A stretch of 64,000 bases of DNA from Evansella caseinilytica (GCF_900107275.1 NZ_FNPI01000001.1:682001-746000); one strand, 5' to 3'; counted from the first letter of the stretch, positions 42,501-53,323 are shown. A program made the numbers and translations. The notes: a model not told the origin generated them from the letters alone.

Positions 42501-43391
42501 ATGATGGATAAACGATTTAAACAAGCGGAAATGGCGACGTGGCTCGGAATTGTGGTCAACGGGTTGCTGGCAATCATGAAAGGGATCATCGGCTGGATAG
42601 CAGGAAGTAAAGCACTGCTTGCTGATGCCGTACATTCGGCGTCGGATGTCGTCGGTTCGGTTGCCGTCCTCGCCGGATTGCGGACAGCGCAAAAGCCGCC
42701 TGACGAAGAGCATCCTTACGGGCACGGGAAAGCAGAAAATATTGCTGCCATTATCGTGGCTATTTTACTGATTGTAGTAGGAATCGAAATCGCTATTTCT
42801 TCTTCACGGACTTTTATCGGTGAACCTCCCGTTGCTCCTGGAGAAATTGCCCTGCTGGCGATCGTCATATCGATTATCGTGAAGGAACTGATTTTTCAAT
42901 ATAAATACCGGCTTGCGAAAAAAATAAACAGCTCCGCCCTGATGGCTGAAGCTTGGCACCACCGCTCAGATGTCCTTTCCTCCGTGGCAGCCTTGTTTGG
43001 AGTAGGCGGGGCAGTCATCGGAAAGCAGCTGGATTACCCGCTACTAGTATACTTAGACCCGCTGGCAGGGTTGATCGTATCACTGTTTATTATCAAAGTA
43101 GGCTACAGTCTTGCGAAAGATGCCAGTCTGGTAATGATGGAAAAAGTCCTTGCCGCGGAGGAAACAAAAGTTTTTTTCGAAACGGCAGCAGACATCCAGG
43201 GAGTGAAACGGGTCGATGAATTACTCGCAAGAACACACGGCCATTATATTGTTATCGACATACGCGTCAGCGTTGATCCGGACATCAGCGTGGAAGAAGG
43301 CCATTTGATATCCAAAAACGTAAAAAAAGCGCTGCTCACCAATTTCACAGAGATCAAAAAAGTGTTTGTTCACATTAATCCGTATAAGTAA
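42501..43391 (+). CDS. Cation diffusion facilitator (CDF) family metal exporter
   Basis: 296 residues with six membrane segments and a cytoplasmic C-terminal domain (~215-296). The metal site in helix 2 reads 'LLADAVHSASDVVGS' (about 42-56; usual HXXXD) and in helix 5 'LMAEAWHHRSDVLSS'. The His-Gly stretch 'EEHPYGHGKAEN' follows helix 2. It would export Zn/Fe/Mn/Co out of the cytoplasm by proton antiport. GGTGGTG precedes tandem ATGs at 42501. The substrate metal cannot be read from the sequence with certainty; the Asp/His pattern fits Zn/Fe/Mn types. Confidence 0.93.
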   Translation: MMDKRFKQAEMATWLGIVVNGLLAIMKGIIGWIAGSKALLADAVHSASDVVGSVAVLAGLRTAQKPPDEEHPYGHGKAENIAAIIVAILLIVVGIEIAISSSRTFIGEPPVAPGEIALLAIVISIIVKELIFQYKYRLAKKINSSALMAEAWHHRSDVLSSVAALFGVGGAVIGKQLDYPLLVYLDPLAGLIVSLFIIKVGYSLAKDASLVMMEKVLAAEETKVFFETAADIQGVKRVDELLARTHGHYIVIDIRVSVDPDISVEEGHLISKNVKKALLTNFTEIKKVFVHINPYK

Positions 43392-43465
43392 GGTTTATTG
43401 GCAATCACTGCGATTATTGGGTATCGTAGAGAAAGGTATTTCGTTTTGAAGGAGTGGTGTCAGGC

Positions 43466-44230
43466 ATGCAGAAAACGATAACAGTAAAAGGGATAACAAT
43501 AGGAGAAGGTGCGCCAAAGATTTGTGTACCATTGGTTGGAAAAACCATATCTGATTTGAAAAAAGAAGCGGCTTATCTGCAAACGCTTGATCCCGACGTT
43601 GCAGAGTGGCGGGTCGATTTTTTCGAGTACGCAGAAGATGTTGCTAAAGTGATGGAAGCATTGACAGACATTCGTACGGTGTTATGCGATATTCCGCTGA
43701 TTTTTACCTTCCGCAGCGCAAAGGAAGGCGGGGAAAAACAAATCGACACCGCCAGTTACCTCGAGCTGAACAAAGCGGCTGCAAAAAGTGAACAGGTGGA
43801 GTTCATTGATGTGGAGCTGTTTAACCGTGAGGAAGATGTCAAAACATTGATTGAAACAGCGCATGCATGCCATGTGTTTGTGATCGTCTCCAACCATGAT
43901 TTCGATAAAACACCACCAAAAGAGGAAATTGTGGCGCGCTTGCGCAAAGCGCAGGAATTGGGGGGTGATTTACCGAAAATCGCCGTGATGCCGAACAGCA
44001 CGGCAGATGTCCTTACTTTGCTGGATGCAACGTTGACGATGAAGGAGCAATACGCCGACCGGCCGATCATCACGATGTCCATGGCCGGAAAAGGCGTGAT
44101 CAGCCGTCTTGCAGGAGAAGTATTCGGTTCTGCACTGACATTCGGTGCAGGAAAACAAGCATCCGCCCCGGGACAAATTCCCGTTGCCGAATTAAGACAA
44201 GTGCTATCACTGTTACATGCAAGCCGATAA
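43466..44230 (+). CDS. aroD: Type I 3-dehydroquinate dehydratase
   Basis: 254 residues. It catalyses the third step of the shikimate pathway through a Schiff base. Key segments: 'PDVAEWRVDFFEYA' (about 45-58), 'IFTFRSAKEGG', 'VIVSNHDFDKTPP' with the His general base, the Schiff-base Lys in 'LPKIAVMPNS' (about 170) and 'ITMSMAGKGVISRLAGEVFGSALTFG'. ATG 43466 is used; GAAGGAG is 11 nt upstream. It may use quinate or feed aromatic biosynthesis. A shikimate kinase follows 465 nt downstream. Confidence 0.95.
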   Translation: MQKTITVKGITIGEGAPKICVPLVGKTISDLKKEAAYLQTLDPDVAEWRVDFFEYAEDVAKVMEALTDIRTVLCDIPLIFTFRSAKEGGEKQIDTASYLELNKAAAKSEQVEFIDVELFNREEDVKTLIETAHACHVFVIVSNHDFDKTPPKEEIVARLRKAQELGGDLPKIAVMPNSTADVLTLLDATLTMKEQYADRPIITMSMAGKGVISRLAGEVFGSALTFGAGKQASAPGQIPVAELRQVLSLLHASR

Positions 44231-44695
44231 ATAGAACGACCTTCACCGGTTGTTCATACTCCAACAACGATGGTAAGAGTTAGAGCTGAGTCCAGCCCAA
44301 CTGAACCGCAATCACGCGAACCGTAATCAAAAAGCCCGGACTCAAATCGTGAGCAAATGAGAGAATGAGCGAGTCTGAGTCCGGCCCAATTGCCCTGTAA
44401 TCGCGTGAGGCGTCATTGTATTGTGGCATTACATCGCCGAATTATCATACAAAGCTTATAAAAGTTATTTTTATCATGCGGACTCGGATGGACAGACTCC
44501 ATCATGATCTTAAGGGATAAGATTGTTGGAATATTTGGGCTTAAGACTGCCGCGATCAGTTAACCGATCATGTTGATTTAGATAAAGGCAGAGAGCCTTG
44601 CCGTATGGTATAGTTGTAAAGAAGCAGCAGTTGTACAGGAAAAATTTCCACAAAATACAGTCATATACATACACCGTATTTTTAGCTATAGGAGG
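44231..44695. other. Intergenic region with a 36-bp direct repeat (family F)
   Basis: 465 bp with no gene. Two copies of CTGAGTCCRGCCCAAYTG..CYGYAATCRCGYGA lie at about 44287-44325 and 44379-44417. Between them GCCCGGACTC can pair with the GAGTCC.GCC of either copy. AT-rich promoter-like sequence follows before the shikimate kinase, but I could not fix a -35/-10 pair. I see no known riboswitch signature. Confidence 0.4.
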
Positions 44696-45256
44696 ATGGA
44701 GGCTTTGGTTAAAGGACATGACGTGCCGATAAAGGAAAAAAACATTATGTTTATCGGGTTTATGGGAGTCGGAAAGACGACGATCGGCAACCTTGTAGCA
44801 AAAAAGCTTTATCGGGATTTTATTGATATCGACCAGGAAATTGAACGGAAACATAAGATGCCTGTGACAGAAATATTTAAGCAAATAGGAGAAAAAGCTT
44901 TTCGGCAAATGGAGAAGGAAGTCATCACCGAGCTGTGCCAAAAAAAATTAAAAGTCATTTCCGTCGGCGGCGGGGCGTTTCTTCAGGAGGAGGTCCGTGA
45001 GATATGTCTGTCTTCGTGCATTGTTTTTTACCTCGATTTATCATGGGGTTCCTGGAAAGACAGAATCAGCCTGATCGTGGACAGCCGTCCGGTTTTACAA
45101 GGAAAGTCGCTGGAAGATATGGAGAAGCTTTTTCATGAAAGGAAAGCGATCTACTCTACACATCATTCGAAGATCAATACGGATAAGCAGGAGGCGGAGG
45201 AAATTGCGGACTACATTGTCGACTCGCTGAAGCTTGCCTGGGAGTTGTATGAGTAG
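44696..45256 (+). CDS. aroK: Shikimate kinase
   Basis: 186 residues. P-loop 'GFMGVGKTT' (about residues 22-30), shikimate-binding 'DIDQEIERKHKMPVTEIF' (about 45-62), 'VISVGGGAFL' and lid Arg in 'DSRPVLQGKS'. It phosphorylates shikimate to shikimate-3-phosphate. AGGAGG is directly before ATG 44696, so the TTG at 44705 (9 nt further) may be the true start. The ~12-residue N-terminal extension ahead of the P-loop strand supports the later start. Confidence 0.92.
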   Translation: MEALVKGHDVPIKEKNIMFIGFMGVGKTTIGNLVAKKLYRDFIDIDQEIERKHKMPVTEIFKQIGEKAFRQMEKEVITELCQKKLKVISVGGGAFLQEEVREICLSSCIVFYLDLSWGSWKDRISLIVDSRPVLQGKSLEDMEKLFHERKAIYSTHHSKINTDKQEAEEIADYIVDSLKLAWELYE

Positions 45257-45336
45257 GATTTACCACGACGGCTGCAAGCGCAAGCTGTGGCGGACTGCCA
45301 TTCTTTTGGAACATATCCATAGTTAGTTGATCAACA

Positions 45337-45358
45337 CCTCCCGGCCATGGCCGGGAGG
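45337..45358. terminator. Perfect 22-bp palindrome after shikimate kinase
   Basis: CCTCCCGGCC-ATGGCCGGGAGG reads the same on both strands. It lies between the convergent aroK and gnd genes. CTGTTTC follows on the plus strand, a poor T-run. It may work as a bidirectional or Rho-assisted terminator. Confidence 0.5.
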
Positions 45359-45433
45359 CTGTTTCGGTGAAGATACAAGCTGTCCGCTCTTTTATACTCA
45401 ATTCGCAGTCGATCTCGGGTACCCCATTCATAC

Positions 45434-45464
45434 AAAAAAACGCCTGGCCGTAAACCGACCAGGC
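45434..45464 (-). terminator. Intrinsic terminator of gnd
   Basis: On the minus strand GCCTGG (45464-45459) pairs with CCAGGC (45447-45442) and is followed by G and a run of seven T residues (45440-45434). Confidence 0.88.
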
Positions 45465-45471
45465 ATTTTGG

Positions 45472-46884
45472 CTATTCAGACATCCATTCCGTATGGAAAA
45501 TGCCTTCCTTGTCTGTCCGCTGGTATGTGTGCGCGCCGAAATAATCACGCTGCGCCTGAATAAGATTGGCAGGGAGCGTTTCAGCCCGATAGCTGTCGTA
45601 ATATGCCAGAGCGCTTGAAAAAGCAGGAACAGGCACTCCGCTTTGAATCGCCGCCGTTAAGATTTCCCGCAGGCTGCCTTGATAGCTTTCTACGATTTCC
45701 TTGAAATAAGGGTCCAGCAGCAGATTTGCCAGCTCCGGTTCGCGGTCGTAAGCATCCTTAATTTTTTGCAGGAATTGCGCGCGAATAATGCAGCCGCCGC
45801 GGAAGATCATCGCAATCTCACCGTATTTTAAATCCCACTGATATTCCTTCGATGCTGCCTGCAATTGGGCGAAGCCTTGAGCATAGGAAACAATTTTACT
45901 CATGTAAAGAGCTTTGCGGACCGCTTCAATAAATGCCGCCTTATCTCCGCTAAAGCCGCCTCCCGCAGGACCGCTGAACACTTTGCTGGCTTTCACCCGT
46001 TCTTCTTTCATCGCCGAGATAAAGCGCGCAAAGACCGATTCAGTGATCACCGGTAACGGAACGCCTAAATCAAGGGCGCTTTTGCTTGTCCATTTTCCGG
46101 TACCTTTCTGCCCGGCAGTGTCGAGGATGACATCCACCAGTGGCTTGCCAGTCTCTTTATCTGTTTTTCTGAAAATATCAGCCGTAATTTCGATTAAGTA
46201 GCTGTCCAGTTCCCCTTTGTTCCACTCGTTAAACACCTCATGTAGCTCCTGCGCTGATAAACCGAGAACATTTTTCAAAAGATAATATGCTTCACTGATC
46301 AACTGCATATCGCCGTATTCAATGCCGTTATGGACCATTTTGACATAGTGGCCGGCACCGTCCGGACCAATGTATGTGCAGCAAGGATCACCGTTCACTT
46401 TTGCAGAAATATCCTTTAAGATATTTTCCACGAGATCGAATGCTTCCTTCTGACCGCCAGGCATGATGGACGGCCCCTTTAAGGCACCTTCTTCTCCTCC
46501 GGAAACTCCTGTGCCGATAAAATGAAGGCCAAGCTCTTCCAGCTCCTTGTTTCGGCGAATCGTGTCCGTATAAAGGGTGTTGCCGCCGTCAATCAAAATG
46601 TCGCCTTTGTCGAGATGAGGTTTCAAGGACTCAATTGTTGCATCTGTCGGGCCGCCTGCTTTTACCATCAATAAGATTTTTCGCGGCGACTCAAGGGATT
46701 GGATAAATTCCTCAATACTGTATGTACCAACGAAATTTCTTCCTGCCGTTTCCTGTAAAAATTCATCTGTTTTTTCCGGTGAACGATTATATACCGAAAC
46801 AGAATAACCTTTGCTTTCAATGTTCATCGCCAGGTTTTTTCCCATAACTGCCAATCCGATGACACCGATTTGCTGTTTTGCCAT
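45472..46884 (-). CDS. gndA: NADP-dependent 6-phosphogluconate dehydrogenase, decarboxylating
   Basis: 470 residues, standard length for the dimeric long-chain enzyme. Rossmann motif '[20 protein letters not shown]' (residues 6-25), 'VKAGGPTDA', '[21 protein letters not shown]' (substrate loop, about 127-147), '[17 protein letters not shown]' with the catalytic Lys/Asn/Glu (about 182-198) and C-terminal '[14 protein letters not shown]'. It oxidises 6-phosphogluconate to ribulose-5-phosphate, CO2 and NADPH. ATG 46884 follows AAGGAAGGAG. Confidence 0.97.
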   Translation of the reverse strand: MAKQQIGVIGLAVMGKNLAMNIESKGYSVSVYNRSPEKTDEFLQETAGRNFVGTYSIEEFIQSLESPRKILLMVKAGGPTDATIESLKPHLDKGDILIDGGNTLYTDTIRRNKELEELGLHFIGTGVSGGEEGALKGPSIMPGGQKEAFDLVENILKDISAKVNGDPCCTYIGPDGAGHYVKMVHNGIEYGDMQLISEAYYLLKNVLGLSAQELHEVFNEWNKGELDSYLIEITADIFRKTDKETGKPLVDVILDTAGQKGTGKWTSKSALDLGVPLPVITESVFARFISAMKEERVKASKVFSGPAGGGFSGDKAAFIEAVRKALYMSKIVSYAQGFAQLQAASKEYQWDLKYGEIAMIFRGGCIIRAQFLQKIKDAYDREPELANLLLDPYFKEIVESYQGSLREILTAAIQSGVPVPAFSSALAYYDSYRAETLPANLIQAQRDYFGAHTYQRTDKEGIFHTEWMSE

Positions 46885-47040
46885 ATTATGCTCCTTCCTT
46901 TCCAAAGCGGATGTGTTGTCCTGAATTGTGAGATGAGAATACCATATGATTCTATCAAGAAACAAGCAATATGCCTGTATAAACATATCGTCCCCCTGTA
47001 TGAAAGGATTTACTCTCCCACGGAAAAGACTGTTTTAGTG

Positions 47041-47298
47041 TATGTTCAAAAAGATCGGTTTTTATCTTTTTGAACATACACGATGCAATGAGTGGAGCCG
47101 ATGCATTCTTTTCAAGCCGGCTGTGAGTGGTTTTCTGGAGTCAGAATGACGACATTTCGCCGTTGCTCACAAATGCAACCTGAATGTGCTTCATCGAGTA
47201 AAATTGCGTCGAGTAACCGCAGACGCAGGACGTGAGCTGTAATTAGGTGGAATTGGGTTGCATCGGGCGGAACCATTGCCTTTTTGAACACGCTCTAA
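47041..47298. repeat. MITE-like intergenic repeat family A, inverted copy
   Basis: About 258 bp, the reverse complement of the element at 842-1168. It starts with the hairpin TGTTCAAAAAGAT / ATCTTTTTGAACA (47043-47075) and ends GAACACGCTCTA. Shared internal blocks include GATGCAATGAGTGGAGCCGA, GCCGGCTGTGAGTGG and CAGGACGTGAG. No coding potential. Confidence 0.65.
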
Positions 47299-47896
47299 TA
47301 ATGTGAACTAGTCACATCTCCTTTTGATACTTTTCTACATTTTTCGACTTTATGCGTCATTCGTTCGACGATTTCACGTCATTCTATGATACGATTTAAT
47401 TAACCGTTGCTCTTCGGTTGGGGAAAAACACAGAATTTTATAGAAGAGTATATCAAAGAGCGCACTTTCTTTTCGTGACATGACATTCAACCTGCAATGA
47501 GAGGTTGAAGCAGGTCTTTATTGCTGAGAATCGGGTGCCAATATCGACTGATTGCCAGAGCTGATTCTTCCATCACTGCTTTCTTCGTTATTGTAATTTG
47601 AAGTTATTCCACGTCTTCAGTCATTATGGCAGCCTGTTACGTCCAAAGTTTTGTATGTGCTCTTATAGTTTTTGATAATAACTTCACTTTGAGAAATGGA
47701 GAGCTGAACTAGCGCCATCCTGCTGCCAAGACTGTTCGGAATCTTCTGGAAACAGTCCCGTCGAAGCAATTTCCTATGTTGCATCTGTGCTGTTTACAAC
47801 TTTTGTTATACATCAGACGCTCCAGAAGCAGGCTCATCCTTGGACCTGCATATCTAGTTTATTGAACACCTACACAAGTAACAAGGAGGAGAATTC
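47299..47896. other. Chemoreceptor leader region, no gene seen
   Basis: About 600 bp with no credible ORF. A hairpin GACATTCAACCTGC-AATGAGAGGTTGAA lies near 47480-47510. I looked for c-di-GMP riboswitch conserved elements because these often precede chemoreceptor genes, and did not find them. A promoter should lie in the last ~200 bp. Confidence 0.35.
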
Positions 47897-49939
47897 ATGA
47901 AATCCATTAAAACGAGGATCGTATTATTTTTTGCCGGCTTAATTATAGCTGCTTCCGCCATCATAGGCGGTGTGGCGATTTTCAGCAGTGCAGGTGCCAT
48001 GCATGCAGAAATAGAGCTTGGCCTTTCAAGCGCCGCGGAAGAAGCGTCAAAGCTTATAGCCGCCAATTTAGAAAAGGACAAATTATATATCGAAGCTGTG
48101 GCGGAAAACCCGATTATTACAGATGATAATCTATCGTTGGAAGAAAAAATAGCCTATTTTGAAAGGGAAACAGAACGAAACAACTTTGACTCATTTGCAT
48201 TTGCGGATATGAACGGTCAATCGATCACGTTTAATTCTTCTGCAGCAGCGTTGGACGTAAGTGACCGGGAATATTTTCAAACAGCATCAGCCGGTCAGAC
48301 AGCTGTTTCTGATGTCTTTATAAGTGCGCAAAGCGGTGAGCCAACCATGATATTTGCGGCGCCTGTAATCCGGGACGGAAATGTTGTCGGAGTTTTTTAC
48401 GGCAGGAAGAGCCCGGATCGCTTAATGGAAATTGTTCTTGATATCGATTTTGAAGGTCACGAATCCTCCCGGGGGTTTGTCATCGATCGAAATGGAACAT
48501 TCCAGGCGCATCCAGAAACGTTTGTGGTAGAAATGCAACTGAATTTGCTGGATATGACAGCTCCTCAAGACGAAGTTTCTGTAGAAGAAGATGAATCTGT
48601 CGAGGAACTTGCCCTGCTGTTTGAAGAAAAAATCAGGCATGGAGAAACGGGATTTGGAGAGCACACCTTTGCCGGTGAAAAAATATTTGTAGGCTATTCT
48701 CCGATTGAGGGAACGAACTGGATTGTTGTTCTTGAGGTGGACGAACAAGATGTCTATGACTCTCTTTTCGAATTAACTATCAAGCTGCTTATTATTTCGA
48801 TCGCGGTCATTGCAGCCGGTGTGATCGCCGCATTTGTGGTAAGCAGTTTCATCAGTCGGCCACTGACAGTGCTAACTGGTGAAATTGTTAGACTGTCTGA
48901 TTATGATCTTACAGAAAAGGAAGACGGCAAGCTTCATAAGCTTGGAAATAGAAAAGACGAAATCGGTCAAATGCACAGTGCATTAAAGGGAATGCGGCGT
49001 AATTTTGTCACCCTTATCCAATCAACAGGAGAAATCTCGCAGCAGGTGTCAGCTTCGTCCGAGCAATTAACCGCGACAAGCAGGCTGTCGGCTGAAGCCG
49101 CAAGCGAATTAGCCAGTACGATAGACGGTATTGCGTCAGGAGCAAGCGAGCAGGCGGGGGATACGGAAAGCGGTGCAGAACAAATTTCCGCGTTAGGAGC
49201 GCTCGTTGAAAAAGATCAGCAGTACGTCGCCTCCGTGATTACATCAACTGACAATGTCAGCAGGCTAAAGGATGAGGGACTGGAAAGCTTAAACGATTTA
49301 ATTGAGAAGACAGAGGTAAATACGAAGTCAATTTCGGAAATAAAATCTACAATCATCACGACAAATGAAAGTGCGGTAAAAATTGCCTCGGCCAGTCAAA
49401 TGATTAAAAGCTTATCCGAACAGACCAATTTACTGGCGCTGAATGCTGCGATTGAGGCGGCGAGAGCAGGAGAAGCCGGCAAAGGCTTTGCGGTGGTGGC
49501 AGATGAAGTTCGCAAGCTCGCTGAACAATCAAATGACTTTACCGAAGAGATCGTGGCAATTATTGAGGAACTGACGAGCAAAACAGAAGAAGCGGTGAAA
49601 ACGATGAACCTCGTTGAAGCAAACACGGATTCACAGACCGAGAGCCTTCATTTGACAAATGATAAATTTGCCGGGATTGCCAGTGCGATTGAAGGCATGA
49701 AAAAAACGATTGCCGGCATTACGGAATCCAGCCGCCAAATGCAAGAGAAAAAAGACGGGATCATCGGCCTCATCAGCAATCTTTCTGCCATTGCGGAGGA
49801 AAACGCGGCCAGCACCGAAGAAGCTTCTGCTTCCGTCCAGGAACAAACGGCATCAATGGAAGAGATTGCTAAGTCAAGCGAAGAACTGGCTCATCTGGCA
49901 GAAGCTATGAACAACAGCATTGCCAAATTCAGGCTGTAA
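47897..49939 (+). CDS. Methyl-accepting chemotaxis protein with double Cache (dCache_1) domain
   Basis: 680 residues. Membrane helix 1 is at ~8-30. The extracellular dCache domain spans ~35-285; the first lobe includes '[14 protein letters not shown]' (about 112-125) and '[14 protein letters not shown]'. An acidic loop '[14 protein letters not shown]' lies near 230. Membrane helix 2 is ~295-320, then HAMP and the signalling hairpin tip '[34 protein letters not shown]' region around 510. dCache_1 receptors commonly bind amino acids, amines or purines. AAGGAGGAG precedes ATG 47897. Confidence 0.95.
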   Translation: MKSIKTRIVLFFAGLIIAASAIIGGVAIFSSAGAMHAEIELGLSSAAEEASKLIAANLEKDKLYIEAVAENPIITDDNLSLEEKIAYFERETERNNFDSFAFADMNGQSITFNSSAAALDVSDREYFQTASAGQTAVSDVFISAQSGEPTMIFAAPVIRDGNVVGVFYGRKSPDRLMEIVLDIDFEGHESSRGFVIDRNGTFQAHPETFVVEMQLNLLDMTAPQDEVSVEEDESVEELALLFEEKIRHGETGFGEHTFAGEKIFVGYSPIEGTNWIVVLEVDEQDVYDSLFELTIKLLIISIAVIAAGVIAAFVVSSFISRPLTVLTGEIVRLSDYDLTEKEDGKLHKLGNRKDEIGQMHSALKGMRRNFVTLIQSTGEISQQVSASSEQLTATSRLSAEAASELASTIDGIASGASEQAGDTESGAEQISALGALVEKDQQYVASVITSTDNVSRLKDEGLESLNDLIEKTEVNTKSISEIKSTIITTNESAVKIASASQMIKSLSEQTNLLALNAAIEAARAGEAGKGFAVVADEVRKLAEQSNDFTEEIVAIIEELTSKTEEAVKTMNLVEANTDSQTESLHLTNDKFAGIASAIEGMKKTIAGITESSRQMQEKKDGIIGLISNLSAIAEENAASTEEASASVQEQTASMEEIAKSSEELAHLAEAMNNSIAKFRL

Positions 49940-49991
49940 TGTTCCTGGCCGATAACCATGGAAGCGGTGGGCGGTTACTCCAGTACTGAAG

Positions 49992-50014
49992 AGGCGGTCA
50001 TCGCCTGGTTTTTT
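49992..50014 (+). terminator. Intrinsic terminator after the second chemoreceptor
   Basis: AGGCG / CGCCT stem with a 5-nt loop, followed by GG and six T residues. Confidence 0.8.
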
Positions 50015-50077
50015 GTAAAACATCATATCGGAGTCATGCGGAAGTGCCTGCGCGCGGCTCTTATGACTCCGTAGCTT

Positions 50078-50116
50078 AGCCCGACAGGAGAGCTGATCTT
50101 CTCCGTCGGGCTTTTT
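50078..50116 (+). terminator. Strong hairpin terminator, second in tandem
   Basis: AGCCCGACAGGAGA pairs with TTCTCCGTCGGGCT (one mismatch) across a 7-nt loop, followed by TTTTG. It lies between the chemoreceptor and MFS genes. Confidence 0.8.
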
Positions 50117-50316
50117 GTTGCCGATGATTATCCAATCTGCGAACGGCGGTGTATGAAGAGGAAGTGGTGAAAATTAGTACAGCGTCTCCGCCAAGTACCT
50201 TCTGTCGATTTCATTATTTTGTTTGGAATAGGAAAAATAACTCAATTTCTTCATTCAACTTGAAAATTTCGCCTTGCGAAATATATAATAAGAAGGAATA
50301 AGGAAGTGAGAAAAAA

Positions 50317-51549
50317 ATGTCTGATTCAAATTGGAAACGAAATTTGTACATACTCATGGTATGCCAATTTTTTGTCATGAGTGCAATGACGATGATCATC
50401 CCCTTTTTACCTCTGTATCTTCAAGATTTGGGAGTAACCGATCCACAAGCTGTGAGTCGCTGGTCAGGAATTATTTTCGGAGCGAACTTCTTGACAGCTT
50501 TTTTATTTTCTCCGTTATGGGGCAGGCTTGCCGATCAGCATGGACGCAAAATGATGCTGCTGCGATCAGGATTTGGCATGGCCGTTGTACTTACGCTGAC
50601 AGGATTTGCGACCGGTCCGTGGTCGCTGCTTTTTCTGCGTCTGCTTAACGGGATGATATCCGGGTTTATTCCGGCGGCGATCGCATTAATTTCGATGAGC
50701 ACTCCGAAGAAGCACGTCGGTTACTCGTTGGGATTGCTGCAGGCGGGGGCTGTGGCAGGAGGAATTTGCGGCCCGCTGTTAGGGGGCGTCATGGCAGATG
50801 TCATGGGCTTTCGGATGATTTTTTATGTGACCGGTTTTTCGATACTGATCGCCGGCCTTGTAGTCTTGTTTTTTGTCAAAGAAAACTTTGAACACAAAGC
50901 CGAACGTGTTAAAACAAATACGCTCCAGGATTTTAAAAAAATTGCTTCGACCTCTCCGATTCTTGCGTTGTTTGCGGTGTTTTTTATCGTTCAATGCGCG
51001 TTGGTCGGGATCAATCCGCTGTTATCCTTGTTTGTGCAGGAACTTACTCCTTCTCAAAACATCGCCTTTTTTGCAGGGTTAGCCATGTCTGTCATGGGAT
51101 TTGCCAATATGTCCGCAAGCCCGTTTCTTGGAAGAATGAGTGATCGCAAAGGACAACATGTCGTTTTATTAGGCGCCTTGCTGTTTGCGGCAATCGTTAC
51201 GCTGCCGCAGGCATTTGTACAAAATTATTGGCAGTTGATCAGCTTCCGCTTTTTGCTTGGGCTCGGACTGGGCGGATTGTTGCCTTCCATTAATTCTCTG
51301 ATCCGTCTGCTGGCTCCGGAAGGAATGGAGAGCCGCACATATGGTTTTTCCAACAGCTTTATGTACCTCGGGACGATGATTGGCCCGATCGCCGGCGGCT
51401 GGCTGACATCCGTTGCGGGAATCAGAAGCCTGTTTATTGTGTCGTCGCTGCTTTTATTTATCAATGTGCTCATCGTGAAATACCGGGTCGTACCGGAAAT
51501 GAAAAAAAGAATGAAAAAAAAGCATGCATTGGAGAAAACCGCCGGCTAA
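50317..51549 (+). CDS. MFS drug/metabolite exporter (DHA1 family, 12 helices)
   Basis: 410 residues. MFS motif A is 'SPLWGRLADQHGRKMMLLRS' (about 68-87), antiporter motif C is 'GLLQAGAVAGGICGPLLGG' (about 137-155), and the second-half motif A-like stretch is 'PFLGRMSDRKGQHVVLLG' (about 268-285). Closest general type: YfmO/BlT/NorA-like multidrug exporters of Bacillus. AGGAAGTGAG precedes ATG 50317. No adjacent regulator points to a substrate. Confidence 0.9.
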   Translation: MSDSNWKRNLYILMVCQFFVMSAMTMIIPFLPLYLQDLGVTDPQAVSRWSGIIFGANFLTAFLFSPLWGRLADQHGRKMMLLRSGFGMAVVLTLTGFATGPWSLLFLRLLNGMISGFIPAAIALISMSTPKKHVGYSLGLLQAGAVAGGICGPLLGGVMADVMGFRMIFYVTGFSILIAGLVVLFFVKENFEHKAERVKTNTLQDFKKIASTSPILALFAVFFIVQCALVGINPLLSLFVQELTPSQNIAFFAGLAMSVMGFANMSASPFLGRMSDRKGQHVVLLGALLFAAIVTLPQAFVQNYWQLISFRFLLGLGLGGLLPSINSLIRLLAPEGMESRTYGFSNSFMYLGTMIGPIAGGWLTSVAGIRSLFIVSSLLLFINVLIVKYRVVPEMKKRMKKKHALEKTAG

Positions 51550-51599
51550 AAGGGAGTGATTCACAATCGCCCCTTTCTCGATAAAAAAGAGGGAAGTAA

Positions 51600-51955
51600 T
51601 TCCGCCAATAACGGTCTTTATCCCGTCCCCGCGTTGAAAGCAGACGGGACACCGTATAAAATGTGCGAACTCCGCATTAAAAAGGACGAGAAACCGCATG
51701 AATTGTGTGATCCCCGCTTTTGGCAAAAGACAAAACCCTTGCTGGAAGGGAGCGTCATTCCCGCCTCTAAAGAGACTAGACACCGCACAGCTTGTGCGAC
51801 TCCCCGTTGAAAAAAAGACGAGAACCGCACAAGCTGAGTGTAAATTCCGTTTGGGAAGAAGGAGGGACTCCGTGTATACAGAGCGTAAATTCAAGAAGTT
51901 GAGGAGCCGCTCAAACTGGACGTAAATTCTGCCTTGAGAGAAGATACAAGGCCAA
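51600..51955. repeat. Degenerate tandem repeats between MFS and deiminase genes
   Basis: About 350 bp containing several related units with the core CCGCA..TTGTGCGA-CTCCGC-TTRAAAAAGACGAGA, and later GAGCGTAAATTCAAGAAGTTGAGGAG / CTCAAACTGGACGTAAATTC. One further unit (AAACGAGTCGTAAATTCCGTT) lies at 54160-54185. No credible gene on either strand. Confidence 0.5.
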
Positions 51956-51966
51956 AACATTATTAA

Positions 51967-53215
51967 TTATGGTTTATTAGTAACCATAGGTATATTTCGT
52001 GTGTGACAATGAATGCCGCCGCCATATAAGTTAAGTGCTAAAGGATTAACTTGTACTATGTGATGATTTGGAAAAGCAGATATTAGAACTTTTAGTGCCG
52101 CTTCATCTTTTGCTTTTATTAACTCTGACATCCCTTCTTCATAATACTTTTGCGCGACAACGACATTATTTGCAATTAAGAAGTTACAGTAACTCATAGC
52201 TGGCAATACGTTTATCGTATCAGGTGGAAATGGTGTGCCATCTAATAATGTACCATTCATACCTTCTCTTGCTTCACGCCAATGTATATAGGCATCATCC
52301 TGTGGAGTAATATCAATATAAATTGGCTCTGGTACAGGCATTTTAAGAACGTTAAAAGGCTTGCCATCAAAATTTTTAGCAGTTTTAACAGCGTCAAAAG
52401 CTTTATCTAATCTTCCTTTGCTTAAGGATAGAAGCTTATTATTTCTCGCTTCCTCATCTGAAATATGGGCAATTAAAATGGTATCTTCACTGGCAAACCT
52501 GCATATTTCATCAATATGTCCATTAGCGGAAGCTGCGCGAAAAGAATGAAACGAACCATCCGAAGAGGGGATAGGGCCACTGTACGAGTGATCATCATCA
52601 TACGAACATTCAGGTATCCAAATAATTTGATTTAAATTAAATACTTCCATTAGTTCTTTTTCTACCTCATCAATAGTTTTATTCGGATTACGTTTATCTA
52701 TTTCGGTTTCTTTAATAGCCATCATTATATGATGCCCATTAAACTCACGGTCTCCACCTTCACTAATTACATCGCAATATCTCGTGTTTTTTATGCCTGC
52801 ACTTTCAGCATGGAATTTACTGAATCCAGATAAAAGCTGAGAAATTTCATCTTCTTCTGAACAGTAACCATACATGTTGAAACGAAAATCAACCCGGGCA
52901 CGGTTACCTTTGTTACTTATTCATTATCTCAGCACCAAAATCACGAGGGTAGATAATAGGGGATGGAAATATTACGAATTCAATTAAATTTACATCTACT
53001 TCACTACTAGTAAGTACCTCTTGAGCACGTTTCTGAACATGAACATCATAACAACAAATCATCACTTTTACTTCATCAATGATAGCCTTTACGATTTGAA
53101 CACTGACAATGTCATTGTTCAGCGTACTAGTTGCATAAGCATTGTGAGGCCATATAATCATAACAGATTCTTGCTTTTCAAATTCTCCAACAGTTCGATA
53201 ATATTCCATATTCAT
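51967..53215 (-). pseudogene. Agmatine deiminase / peptidylarginine deiminase family protein, frameshifted
   Basis: Two consecutive reading frames give one deiminase-like protein of about 415 residues: N-terminal 100 residues (53215-52913, ending 'SPIIYPRDFGAEIMNK') and C-terminal ~302 residues (52875-51967). Removing one A in the AATGAATAAGTAAC stretch near 52917 joins them as ..GAEIMISNKGNRARVDFRFNMYG... The family guanidine-binding and catalytic features are present: 'PRDFG', 'EGGDREFNGH' (Asp/Glu/His) and the C-terminal nucleophile Cys in 'GGGIHCHTRN'. Intact enzymes hydrolyse agmatine to N-carbamoylputrescine. The frameshift could be real or a sequencing error. The segment is AT-rich relative to its neighbours and is divergent from a MerR regulator, suggesting a transferred pair. 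Confidence 0.8.
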
Positions 53216-53323
53216 ATCTCCTTTTATCCCTAACTTGAATTTTTGCCAATTAATTCATTAAGTTGTATTGTAAAGTATAGAGTTAATCCATAGTCAAGGA
53301 GGCGATGAAAAATTAGAGGGAAT

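Noticed and set aside
44231-44695. Known riboswitch or T-box leader for shikimate kinase
   Set aside because: I found no T-box (TGGNACC-type) or other known conserved motif; only a direct repeat of unknown role.
47299-47896. c-di-GMP riboswitch before the chemoreceptor gene
   Set aside because: Neither the conserved GEMM tetraloop/receptor elements nor the class II pseudoknot pattern could be found.
51556-51960. Overlapping frames on both strands after the MFS gene
   Set aside because: They arise from tandem repeats. The encoded chains are repetitive and not protein-like.
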